Assembly (NCBI GenBank): GCA_028687155.1
Contig: JAQUAR010000101.1
Span: forward strand, 1-6,262
Direction: 5' to 3'
Length of the DNA: 6,262 bases
DNA from: Methylacidiphilaceae bacterium
Lineage (GTDB): Bacteria > Verrucomicrobiota > Verrucomicrobiia > Methylacidiphilales > Methylacidiphilaceae
In this document: positions 6,135-6,262 of the stretch, one piece after another
Layout: each line of letters opens with the position of its first letter
Position numbering within the stretch: the stretch's first letter is position 1
Notes under the pieces: model-generated
The model's database searches: none
The model's input: only the letters and a program-made list of their open reading frames with translations
What the model was told of the DNA's origin: nothing
Made by a program: the position numbers and the translations under genes

Positions 6135-6262
6135 ATGCCCAATAGGCAACCCGTTCTCCCTCGGCCCGGTCGCCCGCTCCTGCTCGCGGCAGCCGTGCTT
6201 TTCGTGCTCCTGCCTCCGGGCGCGCCCGCCGCCGTTTCCTCTTCCGATCTGCCCGCCTTCCG
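6135..6262 (+). CDS. N-terminus of an unidentified secreted protein (cut by window edge)
   Basis: A frame opens with ATG at 6135 and runs without a stop to the window end (42 codons plus 2 bases). It starts MPNRQPVLPRPGRPLLLAAA and continues through a leucine/valine-rich core to PPGAPAAVSSSDLPAF. This is a textbook Sec signal peptide: basic, proline-rich n-region to about residue 14, hydrophobic core about 15-26, and a likely cleavage site near Ala-Ala at about 32-33. The mature part is too short to identify. The only Shine-Dalgarno-like text, GGAG at 6130-6133, is just 1 nt from the ATG, closer than usual. An in-frame TTG at 6099 is the nearest upstream alternative, but it would put unlikely residues before the signal peptide. 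The gene is divergent from mutL with 69 bp between the starts. The coding call rests on signal-peptide character alone. Confidence 0.6.
   Translation, partial: MPNRQPVLPRPGRPLLLAAAVLFVLLPPGAPAAVSSSDLPAF

Noticed and set aside
6066..6149. 28-residue N-terminal extension of MutL
   Set aside because: It has no similarity to MutL, would overlap the divergent gene start, and the ATG at 6065 has a good ribosome-binding site.
1..6262. CRISPR array, tRNA/rRNA, insertion sequence ends, prophage or defence genes
   Set aside because: Read on both strands, I saw no spaced repeats, tRNA-like cloverleaf text, transposase motifs or target-site duplications. All sizeable stretches are accounted for by the six genes.

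Overview
This is a GC-rich, densely packed bacterial chromosome segment with no RNA genes, insertion sequences, phage genes or CRISPR array that I can see. It carries six protein genes: four complete, and one cut at each edge. The high GC content, the endonuclease-type MutL and the secreted L,D-transpeptidase indicate a Gram-negative-type bacterium. The gene style is reminiscent of GC-rich Verrucomicrobiota such as the Methylacidimicrobium type, but that placement is a weak inference, because no marker here fixes the phylum.

Layout. Positions 1-2130 (minus strand) hold a compact nucleotide-sugar operon, transcribed right to left. It starts with an NAD(P)-dependent reductase/epimerase-reductase of the extended SDR superfamily (1210-2130). 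Next comes dTDP-glucose 4,6-dehydratase RfbB/RmlB (113-1186), then the first 35 codons of glucose-1-phosphate thymidylyltransferase RfbA/RmlA (1-105, running off the window). Together they describe the path glucose-1-P -> dTDP-glucose -> dTDP-4-keto-6-deoxyglucose -> a reduced 6-deoxyhexose, most likely dTDP-L-rhamnose for cell-surface glycans. No separate 3,5-epimerase gene (rmlC) is visible. The reductase looks more like the plant UER1/RHM-type bifunctional epimerase-reductase than like canonical bacterial RmlD, and this is the most interesting point in the window.

Positions 2131-2280 are a 150-bp divergent intergenic region with small repeats. To its right, on the plus strand, are ychF (2281-3387), a universal P-loop ATPase/GTPase, and, only 5 nt after it, a secreted L,D-transpeptidase with a charged helical spacer (3393-4253). 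The convergent minus-strand gene mutL (4278-6065) encodes a mismatch-repair MutL with the endonuclease metal-binding motif. A divergent plus-strand gene for a secreted protein begins at 6135 and is cut off by the window end.

Most of the window is housekeeping or cell-envelope content. I found no convincing novel defence or mobile system. The points worth following are the unusual reductase, a G8 tract in the Rossmann motif of rfbB, the Shine-Dalgarno-less junction between ychF and the transpeptidase gene, and the repeats in the divergent intergenic region.
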